A DNA stretch of 64,000 bases, taken from NCBI GenBank assembly GCA_963965975.1, contig OZ014411.1, positions 16,334,446 through 16,398,445 on the forward strand. Reading direction: 5' to 3'. The DNA is from Xestospongia bergquistia. Its lineage: Eukaryota; Porifera; Demospongiae; Haplosclerida; Petrosiidae. The notes under the pieces are model-generated. The model worked only from the letters and a program-made list of their open reading frames with translations. It searched no databases and was not told the DNA's origin. Position numbers and translations under genes: made by a program. Shown one piece after another: positions 1 through 10,189 of this stretch (positions within the stretch are counted from its first letter, which is position 1; each line of letters opens with the position of its first letter).

Positions 1-212
1 GTCGGGTATAGATAGATTGACATGTCATGACAAGTCATGTGACTATTATATTAACAACATGTTCATCAGGTGACTATGACATGCAAATACAAATTAATAC
101 AGTGATAATTAATCTGTCGATATTAATATTAGCATTAATTGTAAATCATCACATAGTTAGAGAGCATTACATTGACCATGACATGATTATATAAATAACC
201 ACACCTACTGAC

Positions 213-960
213 CTGGAGTGTCATATACATTGATGAGACATGACTTGTCTTTAGAATCAAGTGGAACTAATGAGAGGGGCACTCACTTTATACTAACTCC
301 ATGCTAGAATTTATATGTTAATTATTGAGGGGGTGGTATCTGAAATACTAACCTCTTGTACTGTGAAAAGTGTATCCATATATCTCAACTAATCACAATG
401 AGATGAACTCCTTTAATTATTAATATAATTATACAACTCATATTTTTATTTCTTCCAACGAACATATTAAGATGAGTCTATTCAATTAAATAAAAACTTG
501 TCAACAAACAAAACATATAAACATGTACATATTGACATGTAACACTTACCTTGTAATGATGATGATGTCCTATAATAGACACATTTTGGATTAACTCTGG
601 ACTATCAATTATATCAACTAAAACCTGTCAGACAAGTTAAAGATTATTTGCAAACCTGTTTAGTTTAATTTATTTTGTATGTTGTTACTACATGGTAACT
701 CCTCCTCTTGGTGAAAAAAAATTCACTTTTTAACAGGAGCAATGGCTGGTTCTAAAGGAGGTGTGGTCAGGTTACTATAGTAACAAACATAAACTAACCA
801 GTAAGTGGCTTCTTGTATTATCATCTAAAATATGCCCAAATAAGGTAATAGTCTAATTAATCCTTTCCTCAAGATCAGGTCCATACACTTCTTCAGTTAT
901 TGGATAATAACATTATCTTCAAACAATACAATAGCTTGTGCTTGTAAATCAAGAGTATCT
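213..960 (-). pseudogene. EFTUD2: EFTUD2/Snu114-like 5' fragment (U5 snRNP GTPase), copy 1
   Basis: The intact protein is the EF-2-like GTPase of the U5 snRNP, which drives spliceosome remodelling. Reading from high to low coordinates: an N-terminal block about 857-960 encodes YPITEEVYGPDLEE after LFEDN with a frame slip; 550-624 encodes LVDIIDSPELIQN then GHHHHYK where the P-loop should be; about 430-520 gives LIE*TH; 353-388 gives DTLFTVQE; 213-303 gives HGVSIK*VPLSLVP and ends CLINVYDTP, the G3 DTPG region. Order and spacing follow the human protein as I remember it. The P-loop glycine before the lysine is replaced by tyrosine, and TGA (283-285) and TAG (478-480) break the frame. The rest of the GTPase and all later domains are absent, so this is a dead partial copy. 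Confidence 0.8.
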
Positions 961-2640
961 TCTCAATTTCCATAACTTGATGTACGTTTTCTGTCAAAAT
1001 TTTCTATTGTCAAAATTTTAAAAAATCAACAGACAAGCTTCACAAGAGATGTGTTCAATTTACTTATTTGGTAGGTTTTAAACTTTTAATATTCCACCTC
1101 TGACAAATGTATAGTTACAATCTGTAACTTCTATTGTATTTAAAATACATAATACTATTAATTAGAGAATACAATAGATTACTTACTCATTGGTATCATC
1201 TTTATGTTAGTAAAGTACCTAGTTTTATATGGACCTATATAATTATAATAATATTTATTATTATATGGAATTACACTGTAGTAGTAAAGAATTCATATTT
1301 AATATCATCAGTCATGTCCTCTAGTAAATATTGAAATGTGGAATAAACTACAGTACATGACACACATGTTATGGACAAGGACAGGGGAACTAGTAATTAA
1401 GTATAAATGACACACATATGTCCACTAGTATTAATATATTCTAATGTTATATGTGATAATTGAAAGGGACAAATTTCAACTACGGGCACAAAATGATGAC
1501 CAGTCAAAATAATTAGAATTAAAATTTATACATATAATGTTATGATGTGTAAATGTATTGTCATTGTAAATGTATTGTCATTAGAATGTTAATGCAAACC
1601 AACTTAATTCTAATTGAATTCTAATATTCTTTAATCATTCCACTTCTGCCACTCTCCAACTTTTAAAATTCATTGATGTTAGTATAATACAAATCAATTA
1701 TTTATTAATTATCTTTTTCTACTTACAGTTATTGCTACTAACCATAATCTCTAGGAGCTGAAATAGCTGATATATTAATAATAAATGTACCATTGTCATC
1801 AACAACATTAAGTTTGTCTCTAAAATATAAAAGAGAATAGAGATAGTAGTATTGCAAAGTTGAATATTTACCAAGGTCCTAGGCCTAGTTTAATGTTATG
1901 ACATCATTCAGTATTTGCATAGATTACTGTAGGAATTATAACAACTATAATCTAACTATTCTAGATTGATTCACTTGTCTAACCTAATTCTAACTGTGGT
2001 TGAGTCAGGAGTTCAGATATCAAGTCCATCACTATATGGAACACCAGACACTATTAATGGTAACAACTATGGAGGATAGCTTTAAAAATGAATTAGTTTG
2101 ACCATACTGGGTTCAGGAATGAAAATATGTAATCACAACAACAATAATAAAAATTCTCTCTCTCTCCAAACCTTATGAAGGTATGAACAAACTAAACACT
2201 GGATATTTCAAAGTGATGTTAGACCAAAAACAGCTATATCCTATATGACAGATAAACTATGATATGGCATGGATACTATAGGAATAAGATGGGATTGAGA
2301 CTAGACAGTATTATATTGAGAATGTACAGTATGGGAGTGAGACTGTATGGTATGGGATTAAAACATACAATATAGAAATGACACTAGACATATTGGGAGT
2401 GAGACTAGGAATTGAATACCTGAAGATAATTCAACACTGCTATGTTTATACAATTAATAATGTGGACTAGTTCTAATAGTCATATACACCTGAAGACTGA
2501 TGAGTTAGTGATTAAAATACTTAAATGGATTTCAAAGACTGCAGAACATCTGGAACAAAATAACAAAGACTTGAATTTATGAGAATCAGTCTTGTCTACA
2601 TACCTGAAAACATGAGTATCACATTTAAATACAATTATAA
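961..2640. other. No firm gene, copy 1
   Basis: AT-rich sequence. The only hints of coding are a 1749-1820 minus-strand exon-like piece (DKLNVVDDNGTFIINISAIS, acceptor TTTTAG, donor GTTAGT) and, at 2644-2691, DWMKQQILHQNLIDDLL ending in TAA after CTTTCAG. Neither is recognised. The matching regions of copies 2 and 3 are alike. Confidence 0.4.
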
Positions 2641-3230
2641 TAGATCGTCAATGAGATTTTGGTGAAGTATTTGTTGTTTCATCCAGTCCTCTGAAAGACA
2701 TAGAAAATAAGAGATAAATTATACAAAAAAGAGAAGAATAAATAGTCTGGTAACCTTTTTGATTTTCTGCTATAAATTTATTTCTATATTTATATCAGAA
2801 ACTAATTAATCAATAAAATGACGGGGGTTACCTCTTGATTGGTGTAGTAGCAAAACATTTTAAAGATGAAGTTTCTATAACTGTTTCACAAAACCAGATC
2901 AGCCACTTTTAATATCTAATGATAAGGAATAATTAACACATGTAGTGAACTTTTATGGTTAAAGAAATCAGGTCCTATTTACATATTATTATAATTTAAA
3001 TAAAGTAACTAATAGTGTGTGGCTTAGTATTAATTGTAGATAGTACAGTGTTCCAAACAACACTGTTAGTAATCATGTCTGTAATATTGACCTTAGTCCT
3101 AATAAAAAGAACACCATTGACTACATAAAAATTTTAAAAATTACACTGACTGAAGTAATTCGTCTTCTTCTCATTTTTACCAATATTGATAAACTTGTTT
3201 ATTTGACAAGAGGATGGTCACAAAGGATTG

Positions 3231-4426
3231 TCATACTACAGGATCTACAACTTCCTGTCCCAATAAGAAACTTCTTCCACTTGTTTCATCTCTTTCATCT
3301 AGTTCATCTTTTGTCACCTTATCAGAAGAAGTGGTAACTATAGCATGCTGAATTTAATCCCAAATAAAATATATAGTGACTTCTGGAACACTCTAGTATA
3401 TTAAAACTCAAAATAAAACTTAAAAAAACAAAAAAATGGACAATATCAACTTAAAGTACAACATTTGAAATTGTTTACTTACAGATTCTAAATACTTGAC
3501 AAAACCTTCTGGTCCATATAACAAAGACAGCAACTTGGATCTCTATAAAAAGTAATAGTTGAGATTTAGAATGCTATATTAAATTTACAGAACATATCAG
3601 TGTCTCCTTGTTACTATCTTGACATACTATCATTGGTTTAGTAACACAAGAACTAATACAGTTCTTAATATTGGATAACAAAGGGAACAAGAGTGAAAGA
3701 AAGAGAGAGAGAGAGAGGGGGGGGGGAGGGGGGAAGAGAGATAAAGTGAGCTAGAGGGAGAGATTGTTCTATAGAAATGTATCTACACACTTACTGTCTC
3801 CATTTGCTTTATAGAGTGAGCGATTCCTTTTGAAACTCCAAATAATGTCAATACATCATTCACACCTGTATATAATAACATAACAATAAACATTAGTTTT
3901 ATCTATTGTCTATGTACTAAGTACACTGATATTAGCTGAACCTTTTAATTTTCTAGACACTCTTTCTCCAATAATAAATCTCTCAATACTGTCATCGTCC
4001 TCTGTATGAGCTAATCATTTAGTACAGTGAAATCTATACAAACAGTAAACCAGTTATTGTTGTACTTGATGATTAGTCTTGTTATTAGTTTAACAGAAGT
4101 TTATAAGAAATACCTATAAAAACAAAATGAGTTAATATAACATAATATATGGAGCTCATAACTTTAACTAATACAATGTAATATTATTAAGACATGACTA
4201 AATGTCTACTATAGTATTAAGTAACCTCTAATTGATGATGTCTCCTAGTATAATTATTGTAATGACATAGTTTGTACTAAAATCTATTAAGAATATAGTG
4301 ATGACCATATTTAATACATACTTGTGTCTCTGAAAGCTGATGTGAGCAGTTAAAATCTCCAACAAACAAAAACAAGAGATGAAATAACAACTGTTCTTTC
4401 TCATCCTCAGTCAGCAAGAAAGTATA
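3231..4426 (-). CDS. Unrecognised multi-exon minus-strand gene, copy 1
   Basis: I do not recognise the product. Five candidate exons: 4322-4426 (35 codons, YTFLLTEDEKEQLLFH...), 3942-4010 (HTEDDDSIERFIIGERVSRK), 3795-3865 (VNDVLTLFGVSKGIAHSIKQ), 3483-3542 (RSKLLSLLYGPEGFVKYLES) and 3231-3347 (acidic, ending EVVDPVV then TGA). Exons 3, 4 and 5 join in phase with good donors (GTAAGTGTG, GTAAGTAAA) and AG acceptors. The exon 2 to 3 join makes a Gly codon, though its donor GTTCAG is weak. The phase from exon 1 to exon 2 does not match, so a small exon may be missing. There is no signal peptide or membrane segment. In copies 1, 3 and 4 the frame is open, which makes it the best-preserved coding unit in the repeat. 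The 5' end is unknown; the IgGFc gene lies divergently upstream. Confidence 0.55.
3696..3740 (+). repeat. (GA)n plus long G tract, copy 1
   Basis: A GA microsatellite runs into ten Gs, an A and six Gs. The first G run is 10, 12, 11 and 9 long in copies 1-4 (copy 2 at 14880-14920, copy 3 at 26380-26415, copy 4 at 38110-38146). It lies in an intron of the unrecognised minus-strand gene and could form a G-quadruplex on the + strand. Confidence 0.8.
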
Positions 4427-4532
4427 CTTACAATAATTGTGTATAAAATAAGGATGATATTTACATACCAAATATGGTCATTAATATATGAGTACCTGTA
4501 TAAGTTTGTATTAGATAGAAAATTTCATGACA

Positions 4533-5324
4533 ATGTCACGGATTGTAGTGAAGTTCATATCACTGCTGGTTCTTGTTGTAGGTATGTCATAATGAGTTAA
4601 TATTGTTGTATAGTTATGTATTTTCTTAACAGTACCAAGATGTACTGGAACTAACATCAATAATTATGGAACTGAGTTCTACTTTGGATTGTTGAAAAAT
4701 GCTGGAAGGGCAAGCAGTCTGTTAGCTCTGGCCATATCTACTACCAGTATTAATGTGTCTGTAAAGATCACAATACCTGAGACTACTTTAAACATATCAA
4801 TATTATCACCAAATAATGCTCCAATTGTCACTCTCTCTGGCAGCAATGTGGTTTCTGAATCTAGTACTTATGATAATCGTAACAGAAATATTCATGTTAG
4901 TAGTGATCAACCAATTGCTATGAGTGCATTTAATTGGCTTTCAGGAAGCCGTGGAGAATATCTTGTCTTACCTTGTCATGATTATAATATTAATAAATAT
5001 GAATACTATGCAGTAACTCCAAGAAGTGTTTTCGGATCAAGCCAAGTACTACTTGTTGGATGTGAAAATGACACTAATATTATCATCACTCCATCAGAAG
5101 CTGTGTCTCTTCCTTCAGATACTCAATCATCTACAGATCAACTTGTAAATGTTTCTAAACGTACTCCTCATCACGTTGTTCTTCATCAAGGGCAAACTCT
5201 TTATTTTGATGCATCATTAATTGATCTTACAGGAACTCACATTGTCTCTAATAAACCATTGACTGTCATTAGTGGACATGAATGTGGTCAAATACACTTG
5301 GAGTCGATTATTGTGAACATATGA
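4533..5324 (+). pseudogene. IgGFc-binding N-terminal-domain secreted protein, copy 1 (3' frameshift)
   Basis: Exon 1 is 4533-4581 (MSRIVVKFISLLVLVV, a clear signal peptide). A 51-bp intron (GTATGT...TAACAG) follows, then exon 2 from 4633; the split codon restores Val. Exon 2 encodes an IgGFc-binding N-terminal domain: YFGLLKNAGRASSLLALAIS near the start, then repeated beta-strand segments, N-glycosylation sequons, CENDTNIIITPS and VISGHECGQ. Such domains occur in secreted mucin-like adhesion proteins. Copy 2 continues IPLGVDYCEHMTQ, the expected family ending; here one C is missing near 5295, so the frame ends early as HLESIIVNI at 5322-5324. About 246 residues result, shorter than typical multidomain family members. 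A downstream piece (5652-5723) reads SFSVTGVDIIDEKDNATAPI then TAA and could be a last exon. Confidence 0.75.
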
Positions 5325-5741
5325 CACAACATATAACATATGCATATTACGGACAGGAGTAATAGAGCGTCTAACTTCGTCAGGGGGTGGAGCATCTTCA
5401 CGACAGAGTACCTCTTTATATGCCATCAAATTCGCCTATAACCATGATTTAGAGGATTGGAACCTAAATGTACTAATTTCACATTTAAGTATGGCATTTC
5501 ATTACTGGCACTTTTATACACAGCATGTAACTATTACTACTGTATAGCCAATAATAATTATTATATATAAACAATTCACTCACAAATGGCTCTAGTTGGT
5601 TACATGTAATGATATACATGTACATGTACATACAGTGTATTACTCTTCTATTAGCAGCTTCATTCTCTGTTACTGGAGTAGATATCATAGATGAAAAGGA
5701 CAATGCTACAGCTCCTATTGAATAATGAGCCTAGAGATAGG

Positions 5742-5770
5742 GTTACTACAGCAACAGTTGTCATAGTAAC
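5742..5770. promoter_or_regulatory. Pair of RFX X-box-like motifs
   Basis: GTTACTACAGCAAC (5742-5755) and, one base later, GTTGTCATAGTAAC (5757-5770). Both fit the imperfect-palindrome RFX X-box pattern (GTTRCY..RGYAAC). A single palindromic relative, GTTACTATAGTAAC, lies at 771-784. The set recurs in the other full copies (for example 17587 onward and 28421 onward). That these are functional is inference only. Confidence 0.35.
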
Positions 5771-5912
5771 AATGTGGTTAATTAATAATAACTTACAACA
5801 TTCTGTAGAAGTGAAGTATTTGAATGAAAGAGAGGGAAATGGAATTTAAAATAGGAGCATAATCAAGCCACTTTAAGACCTGTTCATCTTTGTATTAAAC
5901 TTATAAATTGTC

Positions 5913-6322
5913 TTTTAACGCTGCTTCTTACACATGGACAATTAAAAAAGAGTTAAAAAGTAAAGACCCGCCTACTTTAATGAAGATCCTCAGGGTATTA
6001 TGTCAATGGTCCAGCTCACTGCAATGCCAGAGGACCAACATTAGGCAAATGGTTGATATTCAAACATATCTCCTGTATTGATCAGTTCTGGGAGACAATA
6101 AGTCAGACTTTGGTATCTGGTGAATTTGGAGCTACTGCCGCTAAAGTGTCGACAAAGAAAGTCAACCCAAAATCATTAAAGTGATATTTGTGTATACTAC
6201 AGCAGAATAAGTTAATTCCTTATGTAATATGATGTAAAACTTATGCAGAGAATCATTCTTGGAGGTATGCTTGTCATGGTGATCATAGAGTAACGTTGAG
6301 GACACTGGAATGGAATAAAGGT
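5913..6322 (+). pseudogene. Broken coding remnant, possibly DUF1917/UPF0696-like, copy 1
   Basis: One frame reads PTLGKWLIFKHISCIDQFWE followed by SGEFGATAAKVSTKKVNP, then TAA; a shifted frame continues VIFVYTTAE. The pattern GKW-[LIVM]-x-F ... W ... G ... AKVST ... V-x-VYT resembles DUF1917 proteins (C11orf68/BLES03 family), but the family is recalled and not checked. A later stretch, WRYACHGDHRVTLRTLEW, is in yet another frame. Stops and shifts are shared by all three copies, so the loss predates the duplication. Confidence 0.35.
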
Positions 6323-6695
6323 AATTCAAAATTTAAAGACTAGTCTAATTATTGGATTATTCTTTTAAGACCAAAGCTTTGTGTATTTTTAATATTTCAT
6401 ATAGACTGGTCCCATTGATTTTGTTTGAAAAGAAATTACTAATGCAGAGATGACTATTGTATGAAAGTAGTAGTGACAGTATAACTTGACTTGACTTGTA
6501 CGACAAATGCCCAACACTGTCTGTACTTTAAAATGTATCATTTAATACGATTCCAAATAAAACTGTTTTATTACCAAACTTTACATTTTTATATTTACTA
6601 TAAATAAATTGTATATTTGTTATTTAGACATGTTACTGCATTATACTAGTATATATCATCAAGTAGTAACACTTAATATACAGAGAGGGAGATCT

Positions 6696-7089
6696 TTGAG
6701 TTGGAAGGTGACAGTGATTATGCAGTCTCTCTGATCTCTATTGATCTCATCCAGTTTGTTGATATCTTCTGAGAGTACTGAACTTTGTAAAATACAACAA
6801 ACAAGTTAAGTGACAAATAAACATTTATTTTGATGATTATAAACAAGAATAAAAAATAATTACCTGAAAAAACTTAATTAAAAATAACGTTGTTGAGTTG
6901 GAAGGTGACAGTGATTATGCAGTCTCTCTGATCTCTATTGATCTCATCCAGTTTGTTGATATCTTCTGAGAGTACTGAACTTTGTAAAATACAACAAACA
7001 AGTTAAGTGACAAATAAACATTTATTTTGATGATTATAAACAAGAATAAAAAATAATTACCTGAAAAAACTTAATTAAAAATAACGTTG
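6696..7089. repeat. 197-bp tandem duplication private to copy 1
   Basis: 6696-6892 and 6893-7089 are near-identical consecutive copies beginning TTGAGTTGGAAGGTGACAG. Copies 2 (from 18535) and 3 (from 29376) have the segment once. The duplication is therefore younger than the unit duplications. Confidence 0.9.
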
Positions 7090-7190
7090 AAACAGAAATT
7101 AAAATTTCAATTGGTGAAGAGTTCAATCAAAGAAGGTCTGCAGAGAATCTATTACTAGATTATCAGCACACGACTAGAGATGAACAGCAA

Positions 7191-7260
7191 ACGCGTGACC
7201 TATCATTATGGCGGGAAAATATGTCATTATGGCGGGAAAACATAACAGCAGCACACGCGT
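7191..7260. promoter_or_regulatory. E2F-like and MCB-like motif cluster, copy 1
   Basis: Two GGCGGGAAA motifs 21 bp apart (7210-7218, 7231-7239), each preceded by CATTAT, are flanked on both sides by ACGCGT (7191-7196 and 7255-7260). A third GGCGGGAAA at 8753-8761 is followed by ACGCGT at 8769-8774. GGCGGGAAA matches the E2F site core and ACGCGT the MluI cell-cycle box. The block is present in copies 2 (18831-18900) and 3 (29675-29743) and in the mosaic copy 4 (34878-34947). Function is inferred from motif only. Confidence 0.4.
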
Positions 7261-7988
7261 TCAGCAAAAAGCTTACAAGAACACCAAAACACTTTTAATA
7301 GTTTTTAATTTAATTATTAAAAAAATTAATTAAATAATTTAGCTTTTGGTTAAAAAATAGTAATGATAATATCATCTAAAGAATTAGTAATATCATGATA
7401 CAATGGTTGTAAAATAATTGATAAGAATTCATTCCATATGATTGTAGTTGTTTAGTAACTAAAGATAAAAATTGAATTCTAAACTGATTCAGTTTTCGAA
7501 GTTATATTAAATCTAGAGTAGAAATTTTATAAGTTGGTGATTACGAATGAAGTTAAAATATAACTGAGATTAAGATAATTGACTTTTTGACTAACTTTAG
7601 TAAAAAAATTAATATTAATAAATTAAAAACAACATACTAACAAACTATAGAACATGAAAAAAATACAATAAAAAAGAAAAAAAATTAAAATAAGACAGTT
7701 TTAGTAGTTGAAAGTCCCCAAGAGTCCAGTAACTCCACAAGTAGAGAACATAGAGAAAGAAAGAGAGAGGTAGTTGTAACAACTGGAATGCTAAAGAGTG
7801 AATGAGATGAATGGATGGAGAAATAGCTCACCTTCTTCAAAAGTGCTGCTCCTGCAAGGAAAGAAAAAGTAGTTATTAACTGAACTGGTGAAGACAATGG
7901 ATAGGAGTGAAGAGAGACAGAGGAAGTGAAAAGGGACCACCAACACATACACACACAGCACACACACGCGCGCCCTAGAAGATCAGAG

Positions 7989-8058
7989 CTCCTCCCCGCC
8001 ACTCGGCGGCCCGAGATATTAAAAAAAATTTTTTAGGCCGCCGAGCGGCAGGGAGGAG
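7989..8058. repeat. GC-rich hairpin, copy 1
   Basis: 23-bp arms (7989-8011 and 8036-8058) pair with two mismatches around a loop that contains A8T6. The arms are GC-rich (CGGCGGCC at the inner end) in an otherwise AT-rich unit. A (CA)n and CGCGCG tract lies just to the left (about 7946-7973). Confidence 0.8.
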
Positions 8059-8161
8059 ATGATTAATAGGGTTTGTATGAGTGTGTGTATGATGTATGGG
8101 CTGAATAGCCCAAAATAAAATTTAAAAAATAAAAATTAAAAAAAAGAAGAGGAAAGAAGGC

Positions 8162-8371
8162 TTGAAGGAAGACAGAAGAGACCAAGCAGGAGAGCGACTC
8201 ATCTTTTACATCCAGAGAACGTCAGAGAAGAACCGTCAAGAACATCAGAAGACATCAGAGAAGAACAGTCAAGAACATCAGAAGACATCAGAGAAGAACA
8301 GTCAAGAACATCAGAAGACATCAGAGAAGAACAGTCAAGATCATCAGAGAACGCCAGAGAAGAACAGTTGA
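8162..8371 (+). repeat. 33-bp VNTR with open frame, copy 1 (4 units)
   Basis: The tandem unit is 33 bp, so the + frame repeats 11 residues (TSEKNSQEHQK). Four full units plus a partial one follow a short start, MKEDRRDQAGERLIFYIQR. The opposite strand is also open, repeating SSDVLDCSSLM. No splice context or homology supports a real protein, so I treat it as a minisatellite that happens to stay open because its unit is a multiple of three. Confidence 0.7.
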
Positions 8372-9339
8372 GTCCTGTAGAAACGAAGTGAAAGGAAAAC
8401 TTTATTTAAAAATTCAAAAAATCAAATGACAAAAATTATAAAATAAAACTAAAAAGTTTGAGAGCAAAAAAGAAAAGATAAAGATGACATAACTAAAATG
8501 AAAAAGATGATCCAGCGACGAGAGGTTATCCAACGAAGTACGAGATGATCCAACGATGAGGCGAATCGTAGAGAACATAGAGGAAGAAAGAGAGAGTTAT
8601 TTGTAACAACTGCTGAATAGATGTGAGATAGATGGATGGAGAGATAACTCACCTTATAATAAAGGTATGCAAAATGGAGTACTTTTATAATATCAAGAAA
8701 TCTCGTCATGCTTCAAATTGACAACCAGTCAACACAAGCTTGTGACAAATTTGGCGGGAAACAAGTACACGCGTGATCAACATTAATTGATTTTTAATTG
8801 ATTGGATTAACAACTAATTGAAATCTTCAAAATATACAAGTATTTATAACATTCTACAAGTTGTTAGTAGAAAGAAATATAGTTTTAAAGCAATGTGTAT
8901 ATACAATAAAAGGTATAACATATTCTATCAGAAACTTCCAAACTAAACAGTTTAGTGGTTTCAGCTTTTTCTATAATAATATGTTTGTATATATTATGAA
9001 TTAGTGAAAGTAGTATAGATATGAAGGAGACAGCTATTGATGTTCAAATGGTTGAAGAGATAAACTAGACACAATATTATCATACCAGTTGTATTATATG
9101 TACTTACCTATAACAATTAAATGGAAGTCGTTTGAATTCTGATTTTTCTACCCTTAGCAGAAGCTGCTGCCTTCATTTTGCCATATATTGTGAACCATTC
9201 TCTACAAGTGAGGTTATCAGAATGAAAGAGAGGGAAAGGGAATTTAAAACTGGAACATATTTAGCTACTTTTAATCCAGCTCATCCTTGTATTAAATTGT
9301 ATTAAATTTCAATTTGTCTTTCTTTATAAGCAAATTACA

Positions 9340-9740
9340 TATACATGTACGTGTACCTAGGTACATGTACATGTTGTATATATGGTAATATTGATATGCA
9401 AGCTACCTTCAATAGGTACATGTATATGTAATATGGTATGCAAGTTATCCTCAATAGGTACATGTATATGTAATATGGTATGCAAGCTATCCTCGATAGC
9501 TATTGAGGACAGCTTCCATACTGTTATTACCATATTAAATGTGTATGTGCACCTACTGAGGCTAGTTTCCATACTGTATTGCATATACATGTACACCTAC
9601 TATCATTACCAGATTACATATATATGTATATCAATTAAGGATAGTCCCATACTATTACTAACATATTACATGTACAAGTACATGTACTTATTGAGGGTAT
9701 CTTCCATACCTTTATTACCATATTATATGTATATGTATAT
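9340..9740. repeat. TACATGTA-rich minisatellite and inverted repeats, copy 1
   Basis: A 42-bp unit (GGTACATGTATATGTAATAT...) repeats about twice, followed by related pieces and by TATCCTCGATAGCTATTGAGG, which folds back on itself. Copy 2 (20880-21230) has one unit fewer; copy 3 (31910-32310) matches copy 1. Open frames here on both strands are low-complexity Tyr/Met/Ile strings and are not genes. Confidence 0.7.
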
Positions 9741-9994
9741 ATACCTATTGAGGTTTGTTTCAAATGTAGACAGTTTCTCTTGAAATTCTTTATTATTTCT
9801 TAGAGAACTCTACAGCATTTTGATATAATTTTAATATTTTAGTATAGTGATGTGTTTGTGATATATGTGAGATTGAAAAATTACCTGAAAAGATTAGAAT
9901 GATAGTTCTGAACCATATGCATGAGAATCAAATAATGAAATTTATAGAACCAGAATGAAACATGGGAATGAATCATTACTAGCAACACACTTAC

Positions 9995-10189
9995 ATTATG
10001 TTGGTCATTCTTCATGGTAGCATACTTCACTAACTGGTTCTCTAGTGCTGTGATATGATCTTTACGTTCTATGAGTTCTTACTCCTTGGTGCCCAGGACT
10101 GAATCTTTAGCCTCTAGAACAGAATATAATTTTTCTATTGTCTCTTTTAGTTTTGTTAGTCTCTTGTCATAGACTGGGTTAGATGACAG
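9995..10189 (-). pseudogene. Coiled-coil exon with in-frame stop, copy 1
   Basis: An exon of 65 codons with acceptor TAG and donor GTAAGTGTG. The frame reads LTKLKETIEKLYSVLEAKDS, then a TAA, then ELIERKDHITALENQLVKYA. The heptad pattern marks a coiled coil. The TAA sits where a Gln (CAA) would fit. All three copies share the stop, so it is ancestral to the array. The parent protein is not recognised. Confidence 0.5.

Noticed and set aside
1134-1334. 66-codon + strand frame rich in Ile and Tyr, repeated in copies
   Set aside because: AT-rich low-complexity sequence starting at a TTG; no motif or splice support.
4533-5324. IgGFc gene as a complete short protein in copy 1
   Set aside because: The early end comes from a one-base loss relative to copy 2, which continues with the expected family sequence.
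7685-8002. 105-codon minus-strand frame (MAGRSSDLLGRACVCCVCMC...) in every copy
   Set aside because: Built from CA/GA repeats and the hairpin arm, with no homology or splice context. It is kept only because the copies are near-identical.
9357-9783. Overlapping frames on both strands with Tyr/Met/Ile strings
   Set aside because: They lie in the TACATGTA minisatellite and change with unit number between copies.
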